From Trichobilharzia szidati (taxonomy: Eukaryota > Platyhelminthes > Trematoda > Strigeidida > Schistosomatidae), in assembly GCA_944472155.2 (NCBI GenBank), contig OX235273.1:33887204-33951203 (forward strand): 64,000 bases of DNA. Reading direction: 5' to 3'. The notes beneath the pieces were generated by a model. The model saw only the letters and a list, made by a program, of their open reading frames with translations. It did not search any database and had not been told where the DNA came from. A program made the translations under genes and the position numbers. Numbering within the stretch: the stretch's first letter is position 1; every line of letters begins with the position of its first letter. Positions 1 through 9,940 of this stretch are shown here, piece by piece.

Positions 1-409
1 AAAATGTATAAAATTCATAAAAGCAATTGATTAGTAGATACTGTCAACAGGATATCTAACTTTTTTGAGAAGAGGGGTGAAACTATTTACGGGATTCAAG
101 ATCAGTTAATTCGTAAGGATTAACAACAGATTGTTATATATTCAAGAAATTTGTAAAATAGCAATGATGACTTAGAAGAATAGAATGATTGTGCAGGGTT
201 ACGTGGGAATACTGAGGTGCAAACAAGTTAACTGAATTAGATAGAATTGTAATCGTAATAAAATAATAGATAGAAGGGGAGGGGAAAATCTTTTGTCGTT
301 CAACTTAATATATATTATATAGGCTCGGCCAAGGCGAAGAAAGAGGCTACACAAAATTCTCTCCGATCGCCTTTGCTGTATGTAAAAGTCGTACTCGTAG
401 AACATACGG
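1..409. other. Left edge, AT-rich, no gene seen
   Basis: No frame resembling a known family on either strand, and no clear repeat. Confidence 0.5.
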
Positions 410-665
410 GAGGTTCGGTGAGAATTTGATGTCCAGTATCGCCAAGATGAGCTAGCATATTAGATGGTTGAAGGCGATCGTCAGGAAGTCCTCCATCTAG
501 GTTTCGTGCTAGTTGGCACTCACCAATCAGCAAGGTGTATCTGCAACCTTGAAGAAACTCACGTTCCTTCTGAGGAGATTTGAACCTGCAACACTCAGTG
601 CCGCAGCCAGAGATGTTACTAGCCACTGAGCTATTTGGGCTCGCGATTGACCTCCTGTCTGACTG
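410..665 (-). repeat. SINE-C: tRNA-headed short retroposon
   Basis: On the - strand it reads a pol III A-box-like TAGCTCAGTGGCTAG and B-box-like GGTTCAAATCTC, then a tail that recurs at 19.25, 48.75 and 61.85 kb (GCACGAAACCTAGATGGAGG). The spacing of the boxes fits a tRNA-derived promoter, so this is the reference copy for the family here. Confidence 0.6.
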
Positions 666-919
666 TACTGGATACTTTGATTGGACACTAGTCAGTGATT
701 AGTATAGTGTGTCTAGTCCTTTGACCTAGTATTGAGCTGCTTATAACTTTAATCGAACCTTTTACAAATCAAGATGGGAGGTGTTGAGAAATTCAACAAT
801 GAACTTGCCTAATTGTAAACCCTATTTTCAACGAGTCATTTTCATAAGCTCTACAGTTGACTTTACATATTCAACAGATAAATTTATTATCATTACTTGA
901 CCTTCTCCATTTCACCGAC

Positions 920-1255
920 TTGCTGCTTCTCATTCGGGTTCCACTTGAGCGATGACCTGGCGTGTGATGTCACTCACTTGGTGGCTTTCTTAGAGTATGG
1001 CCTCCAATCCACCTCTATTTTTTCCTGCATATTTGTTGCACAATCGGTTCCTGCTGGATTAGTTCGTTCATTGCCAGAGATCCCCTGTTGCTGATCTTTT
1101 CTGGCCATATGATCTTGAGTAGTATTGAGCGAGGACAACTGTTGATGATGGTCTGTAGTTTGTTTGAAGTGTCCTTCGTGACACGGCGCCAAGTCCGTAT
1201 AGTAGCACTGGCTTCACATTGGAGAGATTTTGTTTTGGCCAAGCCTAACTCTTCT
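920..1255 (-). pseudogene. RTE-1 LINE, 3' coding fragment
   Basis: Matches on the - strand the C-terminal region of the better RTE-1 copies (46.5 and 59.9 kb): the RWPEKISN-like stretch, then NNYCN-like and KWRW-like stretches with many frameshifts. Too decayed to code. Confidence 0.6.
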
Positions 1256-1282
1256 CCAACTTAATTCTATGTCAGCTTATAT

Positions 1283-1365
1283 TGCTCGTCGAGAAGGTAG
1301 GCGGTGGCTCAGCATGCTCAACACGTGTCCTAGCCATTTCAATCGGTTGCTGAAGTCTGAGGATT
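1283..1365 (-). pseudogene. RTE-2 LINE, short C-terminal fragment
   Basis: The reverse strand reads RLKWLGHVLSMLSHRLP, matching LRLRWLGHVLRMPSHRLP in the intact RTE-2 frame near 11800. It directly abuts an RTE-1 fragment. Confidence 0.55.
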
Positions 1366-1689
1366 GTAGTGTTATTTAACTAACAATAAGAATATCGATA
1401 AGTAAGTGATAAATATGGTAGAAATATAAACTTCGAACAGTTAGATTAGACGAAATCAAGGTAAAAATGTTACATTCAACATGTTAAGGTGGCAGTTTAA
1501 GCTCCAGTGATACAGCTGTGTATAAACACAGTATTTTCCACCCTTTTCTATAATAACAGGACTCTGTAGATTACAGTGAAGCACTTATGCAAAAGTGTTT
1601 TTATGTTTCTAGAGTTGACAAGATCCTCAAGGAGAGGACTGTTGATATTCGTTTTTCCTCAGGCCGAGTGTTCTAAAATACATTTATGT

Positions 1690-1998
1690 TATGGCTCAAC
1701 ACATATGTTGGAGAAAATGGAGATGGATCGGACATACTCTACTGAGGAGGACGTCGAATGACATTGCGCGCAATGCAGGCTATCGTTCGAGTGAAATCCC
1801 AACGAGTGGGTCGTCTGTGCGACAGTGGAATGTGACATGGAGGAGATCGTATATTGGGGGGGGGGGAGGAAATGAGAGATAAAGGTCATTCGTGGACCTA
1901 GCCATCTGAAGGCGATAGCAGAGAATAGAAGAAAGTGGAGATGTGTTGTTGAAGCCCTATGTTCCACTCGGAACCCATGGAAATAATAATAATAGTAT
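1690..1998 (+). mobile_element. RTE-1 LINE, 3'-terminal fragment
   Basis: Contains the family's 3' end: GTTGAAGCCCTATGTTCCAC, a conserved tail and an (AAT)n run. Upstream is the [13 protein letters not shown] coding remnant. An 11-base G run sits at 1856-1866, in place of the coding sequence seen in other copies. Confidence 0.7.
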
Positions 1999-2227
1999 AA
2001 ATAAATGGCTTAGAGTCGATCGCAAGGGTACATATCCTCTGGTGGTATGTACTCCGTTTTTCGCCTAATTTTTAAATGATAAAGTTACCAACGTAAAACT
2101 CAGCATAAAAGTGTAACTACTTAATGCCTCTCGCTTTTGAGAAGCACACATGAAAGCAATGCTATGAGAAATTATGAAATCTTTATTACAGTACACAACA
2201 GTTTACCAATCAAGTGGCGATATGTTT

Positions 2228-2304
2228 GTTAACAATAATTAGTCAGTGTCAAAATGTTAGTGGGTTGATAATTAACGAAAAAAATTAATACGCACAATTA
2301 AAAG
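2228..2304 (-). repeat. Inverted terminal repeat of PLE-A, left arm
   Basis: Near-identical, in reverse complement, to 3402-3477; both contain GTTAACAATAATTAGTCAG. The left arm extends further outward (to 2187) and matches the - strand copy at 55861. Confidence 0.75.
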
Positions 2305-2326
2305 GTAGGATGATACATTTCTGGTT

Positions 2327-2683
2327 ATGAAAGATGAGAATGATGCAATGCACATTCTTGACAAGTTTAATGATGCACATTATTCAATAAACTTTATCAT
2401 AGATAAAGAAAGTAATGACAGTATCTCATTCCTAGACGTCTTCATGGCAAGGAAAGAAGACGGAACACTAATCAGGAGTGTGAATAGGAAACCTACAACA
2501 ACAGGTCAGTACACTCATTTTTTGAGTTTTGCACCTTTGAAATATAAAAGTAACCTGGTAAAGTGTCTGGTTCATAGAGCTAGGTTAATCTGTTCAGACA
2601 ACTGCCTCAATGAGGAGCTTAAGATTATTAAAGAATTACTTAGAAAAAATGGTTATCCAGATAAGTTCATTGGAAAAATATGA
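2327..2683 (+). pseudogene. PLE-A reverse transcriptase, C-terminal part
   Basis: A 118-codon frame. It carries SISFLDVFMARKEDGTL (the PLE FLDV box followed by a basic turn), SVNRKPTTTGQYTHFLSF and a helix-rich C-terminus ending YPDKFIGKI, a layout shared with the intron-1 PLE RT at 41237-41854. The catalytic YVDD block is absent: the element is 5' truncated at about 2320. Likely dead. Confidence 0.75.
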
Positions 2684-2706
2684 ATTGAGCACCTAGGAGA
2701 GTCAGT

Positions 2707-3165
2707 ATGGCAACAGTTCCGAAAAAACCAATGTTCATAAAACTGCAGTTGCTTGGTGACAACATCAGCGAAATAATAACACAGAACCTGAAGAATGCAG
2801 TTAAAAGAGCTTATTATGCAGCAGAGGTACGTTGTCTCTTCACAACCACCCCTATTCTATGTTCGAGAAATAAGGATAAACTACCTAAATTTGCCTCTAC
2901 TATGTATATCTACCAGTTTGACTGCAGCTGCGGAGCCAGCTACATTGGGCGTACAATTAGGCAGGTTCATCGTCGTATTTTCGAACATCATCCAACATGG
3001 TTAAGCAAGCGACAAACAAGATCTATTCGTAGTTGTATTCTAGCACTCCTTGTAGATAGTGAGCATAAGGTTGACGTTAATACTGCATTTAAAATTATTT
3101 ATCGCTTCCTACTAATCCTAATTTTGCTCTACGAGTTCGTCTTCTACAGACAGCTGAAGCAATAG
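2707..3165 (+). pseudogene. PLE-A GIY-YIG endonuclease domain
   Basis: 152 codons, separated by a stop and ~20 nt from the RT piece. [20 protein letters not shown] is the GIY-YIG core with the PLE-type Cys pair, followed by RRIFEHHPTWL and [20 protein letters not shown]. In PLEs this domain is fused C-terminal to RT and nicks target DNA. Here a frameshift after YRFLL cuts off the end; the remainder (GNPPEG-type tail) continues in another frame to about 3240. Confidence 0.8.
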
Positions 3166-3401
3166 GAATCCACCTGAAGGAGCCAAACCTGTGTGTTCAG
3201 AAGAAATTTGTACAGCCACTTTCCTTACCTTGGCCATCGTTACATGATTGTATAAAACGAACTACTTCGCCCCCCTTCCCCTAAACCTTTACAAATTATA
3301 CAAATTATAATTGTCCAAATTATTTTATTTTTTCTGACCACTTCATCTTTAATTACGTGTTATCCTTGTAAAATTAGTTTATTCTAACCATTTCTACCTC
3401 T

Positions 3402-3477
3402 TAAATGTGTATTGATTTTTTTCGTTAATTATGAACCCATTGACATTTTGACACTGACTAATTATTGTTAACAAATT
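3402..3477 (+). repeat. Inverted terminal repeat of PLE-A, right arm
   Basis: Right partner of the arm at 2228-2304. It ends at the GTTAAC that abuts the 13-nt target duplication. Confidence 0.75.
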
Positions 3478-3489
3478 ATGAAATCGTCT

Positions 3490-3935
3490 GCTCAATCTCC
3501 CGGTCAACGAAACATTTCCCTAGTGACAAGTCAATCACTGAATCCCACCGAATTCATACCTAACGATGCTTCTACAGTAAAGTTAAGTACAAATGGTTAC
3601 ATTTGGCATTTCTACGATACTTTACCAGTCGTGCTGCATCACACGTCTTCCTTAAATGTAGACTGTATTTGCTTTTCGACAAAGTGAATATCTGAATGCT
3701 TTGTGGCTGATTGTTTCATATGTCGCTTCAGTCCTAAACATGGTCATGAATTCATTAATGTCCAGTCAGAGTCCTCACAGATTTTCCAAAGGCTGAGTCT
3801 TTCACCTATCGTTAACCAACTACAAAGTGATCCATTGTTAGCTTGATGTCGACTATCCCCAGTCGATTTAGTATTTCTGCATGTATTTGAAGCTAATTCC
3901 GGCCACTAATAGATGCTTGATCATTCAGTCAACTG
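3490..3935. other. No gene seen
   Basis: A 69-codon open frame at 3478-3687 begins inside the PLE target duplication and has no recognisable motif. The rest is unassigned. Confidence 0.4.
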
Positions 3936-3939
3936 AGTG

Positions 3940-4350
3940 GAGTCCAATGGCCAACCCACCGATTCTAACATCTGAGAATTCGAAATTTGTAATGCCACCG
4001 TCAGCCAATGTTATCATCGATTATTTATCCAATCAGGCAACTGGATAGACCCCAGTGTTCTCGAATTCTCACCTGAAATCCAAGTAACTCTATCCTGCAG
4101 GCAGTCACTAGTGAGCAAAAAATTAATTTCCAGTGGTTAGGTTGTAGCGATTTAAAGAAGTTAGAATTTTTAAACTGTTGGATATGGTACCATTGGCTGG
4201 ATAGTCAGCGAGTTTGTCTTGTTACCTGAAGGTCCTGGGTTGTTCTGCCCCTGGTGATGCATACTGATGAAGAGCCCCAACCGAAGAAGAGACGCCTGAT
4301 CAGTTCTCCCTGGTTTTCAGTAGTTCTTTCGCTGATGTCATTGCATGATA
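3940..4350. repeat. SINE-B (hammerhead SINE) copies, - then +
   Basis: 3940-4160 matches the SINE-B flank on the - strand. 4190-4350 is a + strand unit with GAAGGTCCTGGGTT (B-box region), ACTGATGAAGAGCCCC (hammerhead-core relic) and CTCCCTGGTTTTCAGT. The core beyond that is decayed. Confidence 0.5.
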
Positions 4351-4529
4351 AAATTTAACTACTTAGTGAATAAAGGGTTTTCATCTATGATGAAAATTGA
4401 ATCTTTTAAGTAATCACAATGTTACAATGTGAGTACACTAAACAATAAATAGAATATTCTTGAGAGAACTTTAACTCAGAAAAAAATGGTTACAGCGTAC
4501 AGTTGTTTACAATAAATTCTTCTTCAGGC

Positions 4530-5290
4530 TCTATTTACATCTTTGAAAGAAGAAGATAGTTGTTTATCTTTCCTAGATATATTGCTTAGTCGACGAACGG
4601 CCTGGTGGATCAGTAAGACGATCTATTTATAGAAAACCTATCTGGACAGGACAGTATCTTAATTATCACAGTTTCTACCCCGTTCAGTACAAAATAGACT
4701 TAGCAAGGTGCCTCTTCAGTAGAATCCAACGAATATGCACTTGATGAGGAAGAAAGAAAATTGATACAAACTCTGGTTGAAAATAAATTTATCAAGAAAA
4801 GTTCATCAGGAGATATAAAATAGTCAGAACACCAAGACCCACTCTCCAACTCGCCGCTAAAAAGATGTGTACACCAAGCTACCCTATATGGGGGATCATA
4901 GCGGCTTGACAACTAGATAAACATTGAACGCTGCTGTTAAAAAGACTTTTCATGCAGCTAATATCATAATAATTGAGAATGTGAAGCTGATGTATCCATT
5001 TCAGCCCTTTGAACATGCGAAAAATCATGTCACAACCCACTGTATTTATCGATTTGAATGTACGTGTGGACACACATACATAGGGAGGACTCATCGATCT
5101 CTGCAAGTAAGGGCTGGCTTCAGAGCATATTCCTAAATGGCTTCATAAGCAGACAGAATCTCCAGAACCTATTAATGGTGAGAACAGGAGATCTAGCTCT
5201 TCTATTACGAAACATATTATAGAGACAGGACAGAAAATTGACGTTTGTACATCTTTTAAATCTATCTATAAAGTGAGTTTTGGGTTTATC
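4530..5290 (+). pseudogene. PLE-B fragment: RT C-terminus and GIY-YIG, heavily broken
   Basis: Pieces in several frames: [14 protein letters not shown] and DEEERKLIQTLVENKFI (RT end), then CIYRFECTCGHTYIGRTHRS at about 5037-5099 (GIY-YIG core), then a TGQKIDVCTSFKSIY-type block. It resembles the intron-1 PLE at 41.1 kb. Confidence 0.65.
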
Positions 5291-5553
5291 TTAAAGTTTG
5301 TGGAAGCCCTAGCTAGTGGTTAGGAAGTTTAAGCCACCTTAATGCGTTCAAATACAATTCGCCATTTTACTAAATCTTCCTTGGTAAACTTTGTTTTGAT
5401 ACCATAACAGATGTCCTATTGCCTCTTTTTATTTGGTCTAGTGATCTTCATCGTTATTTCGACCTTCAATATGTCCTTTTGACTTGACCTAAATTTATAT
5501 TCTCACCTCTTAACTCTCTATTAATTTCATACATATATTCCTATGACAAGTCT

Positions 5554-6270
5554 GTGGGTGTGATCAGATTGTTCGAAATGTGTTGCACGATTCAGACAAA
5601 TTACGTCTTCTTATTGCTTTGTCTAAATTATAAATCCAGTAATTTAAACATACAACAGCCAGTAAAGTATTTGTCGACAGCTAAAGATAGGGGAACGATG
5701 GTTACCGTAGATAAGAAACCTTTGTATCTGAAGTTAAGTTACACAGGGGAGATCGCAGCTGACATTCTGAAATACCAACTTAACACAGCAGTAGAGAGAA
5801 CATTTCCTGCAGCTAAACTGGTACTCAACTTCTCAACTAAACCAGTACCCACACAACGAGTCAAGGATAAATTATCAAAAATGGCCGCATCAGTGTGTAT
5901 CTGTGGATTCAGCTGCTCATATGAAGCTAGTTATATTGATCATACTCAGAAAGCCTTATCCATGCGCGTACATGAACATTTAACTGTATGTTTGAGTAAA
6001 GGGGTAACCAAATGCGTAAATAGTGCAGTCTTAGCCCACTTGGTAGATACTGGATACTCGATAAAGCCTGAGCAGGCGTTCTCAGTTATTTACCGTGTTC
6101 CTGGTGATCTGCATAGAGGAGCTCGACTACGTCTTCTATCAGTAGCTGAAGCGGTTGCAATCAATACCAGAAGACAGGATCTCTGTATACAGAAAAAGTG
6201 TGTTCAGCCACTATGTTTACTTTATCCTGCAATAAGGCCAACAAATCCTCCATCAACATTAGCACTTTAA
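5554..6270 (+). pseudogene. PLE-C GIY-YIG endonuclease, 5'-truncated element
   Basis: A 238-codon open frame. Residues 1-45 look unrelated (UTR read-through). From about 50 it carries the PLE linker MVTVDKKPLYLKLSYTGEI, FPAAKLVLNFSTKPV, then SVCICGFSCSYEASYIDHTQ. The expected GIY-YIG Gly-Arg is replaced by Asp-His, so the nuclease is probably inactive. The C-terminus LRLLSVAEAVAIN and CVQPLC matches PLE ends elsewhere. The RT is missing upstream. Confidence 0.7.
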
Positions 6271-7140
6271 ATTCCTATCGCAATTTTCTTTTTTTCTTCT
6301 TCTGTTCCTTTGTTTCATTGACAAACGTTCATTTTCGACTTTTTATGATTTCATGACCTTTCTTAAGTAGTGCTTTTTTAACTTGTTATCGTATTTACAG
6401 AATACTGTTCATTCCACTTCAATAAATTCATTATTATTACTATTATTATTATTACACCTTATGAATTATTCTATATATGATATTAATTGTTTTGCCACTT
6501 GACACTTGATATTTAAAACAATTAGTCCCTTCGATAAATTTGAATAAGGCATTTAGAAGACAAATTTCGCGAGATGATATCGTCATTTCGTAGTTTCTTT
6601 ACAACTAACATAGTTAACAATAATCAAATAAAGATCATGACAATTACTCAGTTAAATAAAAAACAAAAGTACATACTGATGACCAATCATATTTAAATAG
6701 GTCATGTAGTCCATGGTAGGCGAAGATTGAAGTCTATTGTTTTTTGTACACACAGTTTAGGCTGTATGTGATTAATCCAAAGTGCTTCCATCACCTTCAA
6801 TAACCTTGATATTTAAATATGATTATAATCACAAGCATTTTCATTTTAATTGCATTTCACACTATTATTATTTTATGTATTCACACCTTTGACCTAATTC
6901 CGTCACCGGATATGATTTCTTAAAAGCCATATATATACGATTGTACAGCTTGATCATAAGTTCATTGAAACGATTCTCTTCGCTGAATATTCTGTTCTCA
7001 TTATTATTTGACAATCATTCACCAACAGTACTTTTAAGTTTACGCCACATCATCATTGTTATTTCACAATCCTTATTACTGTTGTTATTTTCACCCTTGA
7101 ACTTACGTCTAGTCCATGTCATTGTGGTGAGAGCTGTCTA
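6271..7140 (+). other. PLE-C 3' untranslated and terminal region
   Basis: Non-coding, AT-rich, with a TTA/ATT microsatellite at 6427-6455. It holds the hammerhead-like module at 6946-6985. Parts resemble the 28.9-29.7 kb and 42.6-42.95 kb regions that also follow or flank PLE coding remnants. Confidence 0.45.
6941..6990 (+). ncRNA. Hammerhead-like relic in a PLE terminal repeat
   Basis: CAGC (6946-6949) can pair with GCTG (6982-6985) as stem I. Between them: UUGAUCA in place of CUGAUGA, then GAAA (6967-6970) and a CUCUUC before the cleavage position. Two core bases deviate, so it is probably inactive. Same layout as at 29.0 kb. Confidence 0.4.
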
Positions 7141-7934
7141 CTAGCCAAATTGATAGACAGTAATTTACGTCAATATTTACGTTCCCAAGATTTGTCGTGA
7201 GAAAATGTGAACAAAGATTGATTCAAAACCGACCACAGCAGACTTTGCGTAGGCGGATGCAGTTAACATATAGAGGATTTGACATTCAAGAAACAGTCAC
7301 AAATAGATGAAAGATTAACTTTACGTGAGAAACAACCAATCGGAAGACTGTGTTTGTTTGCTTAACTAATCTATAATAATGTACATGAAAATATATAAAT
7401 ATGCGTTGATTTCCTTAATAAATGATCTGTTGCCTGGCCCTTGTCTTCTGTTGTTACACCATTTGTTGGTTAATTTTTGTGTAGTATTCATATGATCTCA
7501 TACACCAGTGACCACACTCTCGAACTCTGTACCTTTGTTGACTATATTAAATTATTTCATCTCATTTTATCTCATGTTCTCATTGACCATGCATATTCAA
7601 AACTAACTGACTATTGTTCCATCCCATCTTATACTTGTTCCACAATACACTGTATGATATGATTCTAATTTGTCTTTTACTGGCTGGCTATTGTATGCTT
7701 AAATTAATGGAGTAATAATTGTAGAGCCTGAAGAGGAATTTATTGAACACAACTGTCCCTTTCCAACTATTTTTCTTCTGAACAAATTATGGGAATATTC
7801 AAGAACTTTAGTGGTTATTCGAAATCGACCCAACGCAAAAGGTGTAATGAATAGTGTAACCGTGTATTAAATACAAGATCTAACATAATAAAAAGTAGTA
7901 ATTGGCGATCATAAGAGAATACTGATGATTCAGA
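7141..7934. other. No gene seen
   Basis: AT-rich unique-looking sequence; short frames without family motifs. A stretch around 7390-7450 may be the end of a terminal repeat. Confidence 0.4.
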
Positions 7935-8640
7935 TGATTATTATTATTTATTATTATTCCCTTGGGTTCCGAGTGGAACATAGGGCTTCAACAACGCATC
8001 TCCACTTTCTTCTCTGCCATCCTCTTCTTCTGGGTCAAGGACTCCACATAGTCTCTCATCTCCTCCTTCAACTCATACTATCTCCTCTATGTCGTGGTCG
8101 CAATGACTACCCATTCGTTGCTTCCCATTAGGGGTTCCACTCGAGGGATGTCCTGCATTGCGCGCGACGTCCTTTGACGGTTTCCTCAATCTATGCCTGA
8201 TTCATCTCCATTTTCTTCTACCTGAGTGATCGGCTCTTGTTTGGTTTGTTGCCAGTTTCCTGTTACTAATTCTTGCTGGTCATTTAATCTTCAGTATGGA
8301 CCGAAGCAGCTGTTGATGAGGGTATGCAACCTGTTGGAAATCCTTTTCGTTACATGCGGTGCAAGTTTCTGACCTGCATAGAAGGGCCGATTTGACATAT
8401 GCGCTGAAAATCCGAATTTTGTTTCTCATCCTGAGGGTAGAAGATTTCCGAATTGGTTTCAGGTTGATGAAGGTGTATCTTGACTTTCCGATTCTGACTT
8501 TTATATCTTCACTCATTCTGGCTGCCTGTAGTTGAAACGATGCTTCCTAGCCGGATAAGTGAAGGCAGGAAGTAACCTTTGTTAAATCTCTGCCGTTGAT
8601 GGTGATTGGGGCTGGTTGTTGTTGTTGTTGCGGTATTATA
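7935..8640 (-). mobile_element. RTE-1 LINE, 3' fragment
   Basis: Starts (in + coordinates) with (TTA)n and CCCTTGGGTTCCGAGTGGAA, the inverted RTE-1 tail, and reads leftward through [17 protein letters not shown] and RNKIRIFSAYVKSALL (8280-8516). 5' truncated after a (GTT)n run near 8625. Confidence 0.75.
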
Positions 8641-9645
8641 ACTAAGTCAAAAAGTGAAATATTTATTCATCTGAGCTGTTTCAATTGATTTGACATCATA
8701 TCACTGAGATATCCTAGTATTCGCTTTGAGTATTTTCATCATATTGCTCAAATCAACGGTCTGTGATTACAAAGACTGCTATATTCCTATCCTTATCTAT
8801 CCATTATTAAGATTTTCATACTATAGTTCTAGATTAGTCTGCAGTACCCACTGTCTACTGGTTTCGCATACCTAACACTAGATACAACCATCACCTTGGA
8901 TGCTGAAGATATTGGTGGACATCATCAACTGACCTAATTCTTTAACTATTTCTCTCAGTGATAAATGAAATTAGGTTGAGTTTTTTAAAATAGTCAGGAA
9001 TCGCTCTATATGGTTAAAAGTTATTGATGAACTAGCTAAACATAGTTCAAAACGGAGCAGATTTGTTCAATCATTATTTTTTTTAGATATTTTACCTCTG
9101 AAATCTTCCTACCGAACTAACTTTTTTATTGCTGTTATGAGATGTTACCATCGGTCACCAATCCATTGTGGATTTTGGGATTTCAGAATAAAGCTAACTG
9201 TTTACTAAGGTCAAACATCTTGTAACAGCAGAAGGCAAGACAAGGAAGTCAAGGTTTATTTTCAATTGATCAAACCGTTATTTATATCTATACAGTTTAT
9301 ATGCCTTAACCAACTACTAAGCGTGTTACTTTGATTTACATTAAACGACATGAAGTAGGATGTTCAAATATACATATAGTATTCTGTTGCTAATGCAGTA
9401 TTGAAGTGTGGGAATATGTGAGAATAATATTCCTTTGGAACACACTGTCTGTATCATACCAGCACCATCTGACTTTCAATTATAAGCCAAAATCTCGATA
9501 TACACTAGTCCTGAAGGAATGAATATTGGATATTTGCAAAACTTAGTTATATTGGAGGCCTCATGTATCATTTAGGTTCCAGTATCACATAGAACTTCCT
9601 GTATTCGAATATCAGCCATCCCTATCAATGGAATAGTGACTTGCT
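8641..9645. other. No gene seen
   Basis: Unassigned, AT-rich; no frame with family resemblance. Confidence 0.4.
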
Positions 9646-9649
9646 ACAG

Positions 9650-9940
9650 GACGGAGTTTCCTAGAATTCTAATGAGAAGTCATGACCAGTGAGGTCCAAC
9701 CAGTCAAGCGTGAGGATGGATGTCCCACCGATGACATTGGTTAGTTGTCGCGTTAAAATCACGAATTTGTAGGAGTCAGAATTCATGGGCTAGCCACTGA
9801 GGAGTCGGGTCCCAGTGGCTGAATGGTATACAAGCTTGCTTTGTAACCGGTAGGTCCTGGGTTCGAACCCTGTCGGTGGGTGCATACTGCCAGTGATTCC
9901 CGAACTAGGATGAAACGGCTGTCCATCACGTCCCCAGCTC
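9650..9940 (+). repeat. SINE-B copy, 5' part, split by the RTE-2 insertion
   Basis: Begins in the shared flank (AAGTCATGACCAGTGAGGTC), passes A-box-like TGGCTGAATGG and B-box GGTTCGAACCC (about 9860), then GAACTAGGATGAAACGGCTG (stem II and GAAA of the hammerhead region). The matching 3' part resumes at 12250. Confidence 0.7.

Larger units (their letters stand above)
2182..3472 (+). mobile_element. PLE-A: short Penelope-like element, complete insertion with target duplication
   Basis: Order: inverted copy of the 3' terminal repeat (about 2182-2310), C-terminal RT piece (2327-2683), GIY-YIG endonuclease (2707-3165), then the 3' terminal region to 3472. The 13-mer AAATTATGAAATC occurs exactly at 2169-2181 and 3473-3485, flanking it as a target-site duplication. 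PLEs are known to carry partly inverted terminal repeats and variable target duplications. A - strand relative lies at 55855-56635. Confidence 0.75.

Noticed and set aside
1856..1866. Eleven-base G run as a G-quadruplex
   Set aside because: A single uninterrupted run inside a decayed RTE-1, without the spaced G-tracts needed.
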